Shown one piece after another: positions 6,965-8,877 of a stretch of 8,877 nucleotides of DNA. Where the stretch lies: NCBI GenBank assembly GCA_011372105.1, contig DRTT01000131.1, positions 1 to 8,877 on the forward strand, given 5' to 3'. The notes beneath the pieces are model-generated. The model made no database searches and had not been told where the DNA came from. It saw only the letters and a list, made by a program, of their open reading frames with translations. This DNA is from Candidatus Aerophobota bacterium (lineage in GTDB: Bacteria > Aerophobota > Aerophobia > Aerophobales > B3-G15). Every line of letters begins with the position of its first letter. Positions within the stretch are counted from its first letter, which is position 1. The translations under genes were made by a program, and so were the position numbers.

Positions 6965-7994
6965 TTTTAAGCCTCTTATTGGCATCACTATGGGAGATCC
7001 TGCGGGGATTGGACCTGAAATAGCAGCAAAGGCTCTTGGAAGAGAAGATATATATGATGAATGCAGGCCCCTCATTATAGGAGATGCAAAAGTGATGCAG
7101 GAGGCCTGTAAAATAGCAAAGTTAAATTTAAAAATAAATCCTGTTAAGAAGATAAATCAGGGAAAATATACCTTTGGCACAATAGATGTATACGACCTTG
7201 AAAATGTAGATATTGAAAAACTTGTCTATAAAAAAGTAAGCAAAATGACAGGCAAAGCCTCCCTTGATTATATCTACAAGGCAATTGATCTTACCATGGC
7301 AAAAAAAATAGATGCAACAGTAACAGGTCCAATACACAAGGAAGCAATAAACCTTGCAGGCTGTCCCTATGCAGGCCACACTGAAATATTCGCAAATCGC
7401 ACAGGGACAAAAGATTATGCTATGATGCTTGTAGAAGGGGATTTCAAGGTTGTCCATGTTACAACTCACATCGCCTTAAAAGATGTCCCTTCTAAGATAA
7501 AAAAAGAGAGAGTTTTAAAAGTCATAAAACTTGCCCACAATGCAATGAAAGACCTTGGCATAGAAAATCCAAAAATTCTTGTTCCAGGACTTAACCCCCA
7601 CGCAAGTGACGGAGGACTTTTTGGAGATGAAGAGGAAAAAGAGATAATCCCTGCTATTGAAGAGGCAAAAAAGGAGGGTATGGACGTTGAAGGACCCATC
7701 CCTCCTGATACAGCTTTTGTTAAATTAAAAAGTGGTCAATATGATGTTGCTCTTGCTATGTACCATGACCAGGGGCACATACCCCTAAAACTTTTGGGTT
7801 TTGAATGGGATGCGGAAAAAGGTCAATGGAAATCAATTAGCGGGGTGAATGTAACTTTAGGTCTTCCCATTATAAGAACCTCTGTTGACCATGGAGTAGC
7901 TTTTGGAAAAGCAGGGGAGGGGAGGGCAAGTCCTGAAAGTCTTATTCAAGCAATAAAATTTGCTGTGAAGCTTGCTCTCGGTAAGAAAAAATAA
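6957..7994 (+). CDS. pdxA2: PdxA2-like 4-phospho-D-threonate/erythronate dehydrogenase (PdxA family)
   Basis: A metal- and NAD-dependent dehydrogenase of 345 residues. Family members oxidise C3 of a 4-phosphorylated hydroxy acid, and the product loses CO2. With a four-carbon acid phosphate this gives dihydroxyacetone phosphate. The motifs are complete: GITMGDPAGIGPE at 9-21, VTGPIHKE (122-129), GHTEIF (140-145), the three metal-binding histidines His171, His215 and His270, and RTSVDHGVAFGKAG (307-320). Compared with the E. coli PdxA sequence as I remember it, about 11 residues are inserted near 283-296, just before VNVTLGLP. This may mark the PdxA2 subgroup. It starts at TTG and overlaps the kinase gene, the classical kinase/dehydrogenase pair. 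A role in pyridoxal phosphate synthesis is possible but less likely, because all its neighbours are catabolic or transport genes. Confidence 0.9.
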   Translation: MNNFKPLIGITMGDPAGIGPEIAAKALGREDIYDECRPLIIGDAKVMQEACKIAKLNLKINPVKKINQGKYTFGTIDVYDLENVDIEKLVYKKVSKMTGKASLDYIYKAIDLTMAKKIDATVTGPIHKEAINLAGCPYAGHTEIFANRTGTKDYAMMLVEGDFKVVHVTTHIALKDVPSKIKKERVLKVIKLAHNAMKDLGIENPKILVPGLNPHASDGGLFGDEEEKEIIPAIEEAKKEGMDVEGPIPPDTAFVKLKSGQYDVALAMYHDQGHIPLKLLGFEWDAEKGQWKSISGVNVTLGLPIIRTSVDHGVAFGKAGEGRASPESLIQAIKFAVKLALGKKK

Positions 7995-8027
7995 ACCCGC
8001 CATTTGAAAAAAACAAAAAAACACACA

Positions 8028-8621
8028 ATGGCTCAAAAGCTAAAACTTATTCCTCTTCCTCGAAGTTTCTATGCAAAAGATACAGAGCTTGTGGCAAAAA
8101 AGCTCCTGGGGAAACTTCTTGTGCGGATTTTACCTGAAGGAAGACTTGTTGGTAGAATAGTTGAGACAGAAGCATATTACGGTGTTGGAGATCCTGCTTC
8201 TCACAGCTTCAGAGGGAAAACCAAAAGATCATCTGTCATGTGGGAAAAGCCAGGAACAGCATATGTTTATTTTACCTATGGGATGCATTTTTTGTTAAAT
8301 GTCGTAACAGAAAAAGAAAATGTTCCAGGGGCAGTTCTGATAAGAGCTGTAGAGCCTATGGAGGGGATAGAGATTATGAGGAAGAATAGAAAAAAAGAGA
8401 ATTTAAGAGAACTTGCAAGAGGACCTGCAAGACTAACACAAGCTTTCGCAATTGACGGGAGTTTCAACAGATATGATTTAACTCAAGAAAATGCACTCCT
8501 TTTTATCGCTGAAGGAAAAGAAGAAAACTTTGAAATAGAAAGCACAGCAAGAAAAGGAATAAAAAAAGGTCTTGATAAAAAACTAAGGTTCTTTATAAAG
8601 GGGAATCCTTTTGTGTCCTGA
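8028..8621 (+). CDS. mpg: 3-methyladenine DNA glycosylase, AAG/MPG family
   Basis: A base-excision repair enzyme that removes alkylated and deaminated purines (3-methyladenine, hypoxanthine, ethenoadenine) from DNA. The 197 residues from this ATG match bacterial AAG length. By alignment with human AAG the key residues are present: catalytic Glu48 and intercalating Tyr50 in VETEAYYG (45-52), His59 in ASHS, and Tyr81 in YVYFTYGM. The RGPARLTQAFAI block (131-142) and the C-terminal GNPFVS are also typical. An in-frame TTG at 8004 would add eight Lys-rich residues (205 aa). Neither start has a recognisable ribosome site, so translation may be coupled to the preceding gene, which ends 10 or 33 bp upstream depending on the start. 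Its function is unrelated to the operon, so it is probably a passenger at the operon's end. Its last 29 bp overlap a minus-strand small ORF. Confidence 0.93.
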   Translation: MAQKLKLIPLPRSFYAKDTELVAKKLLGKLLVRILPEGRLVGRIVETEAYYGVGDPASHSFRGKTKRSSVMWEKPGTAYVYFTYGMHFLLNVVTEKENVPGAVLIRAVEPMEGIEIMRKNRKKENLRELARGPARLTQAFAIDGSFNRYDLTQENALLFIAEGKEENFEIESTARKGIKKGLDKKLRFFIKGNPFVS

Positions 8622-8706
8622 TAAGCTCATCTTTTCTCTCTTTCATAAAGGCTTTTTTTCTTTCATCAAAAAGGATAACCTTTTTCCCCAAACGCTTCCT
8701 TTTCAT
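8593..8706 (-). CDS. Candidate small basic protein, 37 aa, unknown function
   Basis: Reading the minus strand from ATG at 8706-8704 gives MKRKRLGKKVILFDERKKAF, then a Lys/Arg/Glu-rich second half, with TAA at 8595-8593. I do not recognise it. The case for a real gene is its context: AAGGAGAG (8723-8716 on the minus strand) sits 9 bp before the ATG, an in-frame stop at 8715-8713 fixes the start, and a TTGATT-17-TATAAT promoter lies just upstream. The 5' leader would be only about 18 bases. The composition (about 14 Lys/Arg in 37) suits an RNA- or DNA-binding peptide, but AT-rich sequence also yields Lys-rich translations by chance. It runs convergent with, and overlaps the end of, the glycosylase gene. 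The transcript could instead be a regulatory RNA. Confidence 0.4.
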   Translation of the reverse strand: MKRKRLGKKVILFDERKKAFMKERKDELIRTQKDSPL

Positions 8707-8730
8707 CTTTTCTTACTCTCCTTGCTAACC

Positions 8731-8759
8731 ATTATAGACAATCATTTTTTAAAAATCAA
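8731..8759 (-). promoter_or_regulatory. Sigma-70-type promoter driving the minus strand
   Basis: On the minus strand, TTGATT (8759-8754) and TATAAT (8736-8731) are separated by exactly 17 bp. The -10 hexamer is a perfect consensus and the -35 matches four of six positions. The predicted transcript starts near 8724 and runs straight into the ribosome site of the 37-codon ORF. This is the best promoter-like sequence I saw in the window. The -35 lies inside the left arm of a 12-bp inverted repeat. Confidence 0.6.
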
Positions 8760-8807
8760 GAAGTAAAAGAAAAAATTGTTCTAAAAAACTGCGGTTTCTT
8801 GATTTTT
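8751..8807. repeat. Perfect 12-bp inverted repeat between divergent promoters
   Basis: AAAAATCAAGAA (8751-8762) is the exact reverse complement of TTCTTGATTTTT (8796-8807), with a 33-bp A-rich spacer. The left arm contains the -35 of the minus-strand promoter. The right arm ends immediately before a TTTGCA element that could be the -35 of a plus-strand promoter. The geometry suggests a shared operator for both directions. A long-loop RNA stem is the alternative, and chance is possible given the AT-richness. Confidence 0.45.
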
Positions 8808-8835
8808 TTTGCAAAAAATCGTAATCTTATATATA
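8808..8835 (+). promoter_or_regulatory. Candidate plus-strand promoter for the gene leaving the window
   Basis: TTTGCA (8808-8813) and TATACT (8830-8835) are spaced by 16 bp and match the consensus at four and five of six positions. A start near 8842 would place AGGGAAG (8845-8851) at the very 5' end of the message, 5 bp before a TTG codon at 8856. The arrangement mirrors the short leader on the minus strand. Confidence is moderate because the region is very AT-rich. Confidence 0.4.
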
Positions 8836-8855
8836 CTAAAAAACAGGGAAGTTAA

Positions 8856-8877
8856 TTGAAAGTAAAGATACCAGAAC
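8856..8877 (+). CDS. Possible start of a protein gene cut by the window end
   Basis: A TTG codon at 8856 follows AGGGAAG (8845-8851) at a suitable distance and opens a frame reading MKVKIPE before the sequence stops. Only seven codons are visible, so no function can be given. A TTG start is used elsewhere in this window, and a promoter-like sequence lies just upstream, which makes a real gene plausible but unproven. Confidence 0.3.

Noticed and set aside
6957..7994. Vitamin B6 biosynthesis pdxA
   Set aside because: Tight coupling to a DUF1537 kinase and the insertion near residue 283 fit the catabolic PdxA2 group better. Not fully excluded without the rest of the genome.
8781..8810. Terminator at AAACTGCGGTTT followed by a T-run
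   Set aside because: The stem is only about 4 bp. The T-run is better explained as part of the 12-bp inverted repeat and the plus-strand promoter region.
1..8877. Defence system, CRISPR array, mobile element or phage module
   Set aside because: No repeat arrays, transposase, integrase, nuclease or terminal repeats were seen. All large genes belong to transport, sugar-acid metabolism or base-excision repair.

Overview
The window reads as bacterial DNA from an AT-rich genome. Most genes have Shine-Dalgarno sites of the AAGGAG type, one TTG start is clearly used, and the right end holds a good sigma-70-like promoter. Arginine is written mostly as AGA/AGG and isoleucine often as ATA, a habit common in thermophilic and deep-subsurface bacteria (inference). 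The lineage cannot be fixed from the sequence alone. No rRNA, tRNA, CRISPR array, transposase or phage gene was seen.

Layout: bases 1-220 are an AT-rich leader with repeated and inverted TTTTGTT/AACAAAA elements that look like operator sites. A tightly packed plus-strand block runs from 221 to 8621. It starts with three transporter genes: two CUT1-type ABC sugar permeases (221-1114, 1139-2008) and an exported solute-binding protein (2115-3449). Four enzyme genes follow: a DapA/NAL-superfamily aldolase or lyase (3522-4463), an iron-type alcohol dehydrogenase (4494-5654), a DUF1537 four-carbon acid sugar kinase (5663-6964) and a PdxA2-like 4-phospho-acid dehydrogenase (6957-7994). A DNA-repair gene, an AAG/MPG-family 3-methyladenine DNA glycosylase, closes the block (8028-8621). 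RNA hairpins lie between permease 2 and the binding protein, and between the binding protein and the aldolase. The latter is a perfect 13-bp stem. Neither is followed by a U-tract.

Functional reading: the kinase plus the PdxA2-like dehydrogenase match the known route in which a four-carbon acid such as D-threonate or D-erythronate is phosphorylated on O4, oxidised at C3 and decarboxylated to dihydroxyacetone phosphate. The transporter probably imports the acid or a larger molecule that contains it. The aldolase and the alcohol dehydrogenase are not part of the published minimal route. They suggest a branch that cleaves a 2-keto(-3-deoxy) acid to pyruvate or a similar keto acid plus an aldehyde and then reduces or oxidises the aldehyde or its alcohol. 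No ABC ATPase and no regulator is encoded here, so the ATPase must come from elsewhere in the genome.

The right end (8593-8877) is an overlooked divergent region. A minus-strand promoter (TTGATT-17-TATAAT) with a Shine-Dalgarno site precedes a 37-codon, very basic small ORF that overlaps the 3' end of the glycosylase gene. A plus-strand promoter-like sequence leads to a gene that starts just before the window ends. A perfect 12-bp inverted repeat joins the two promoters. This is the least explained part of the window. The four-carbon acid cassette with its two extra enzymes is the most interesting metabolic part.
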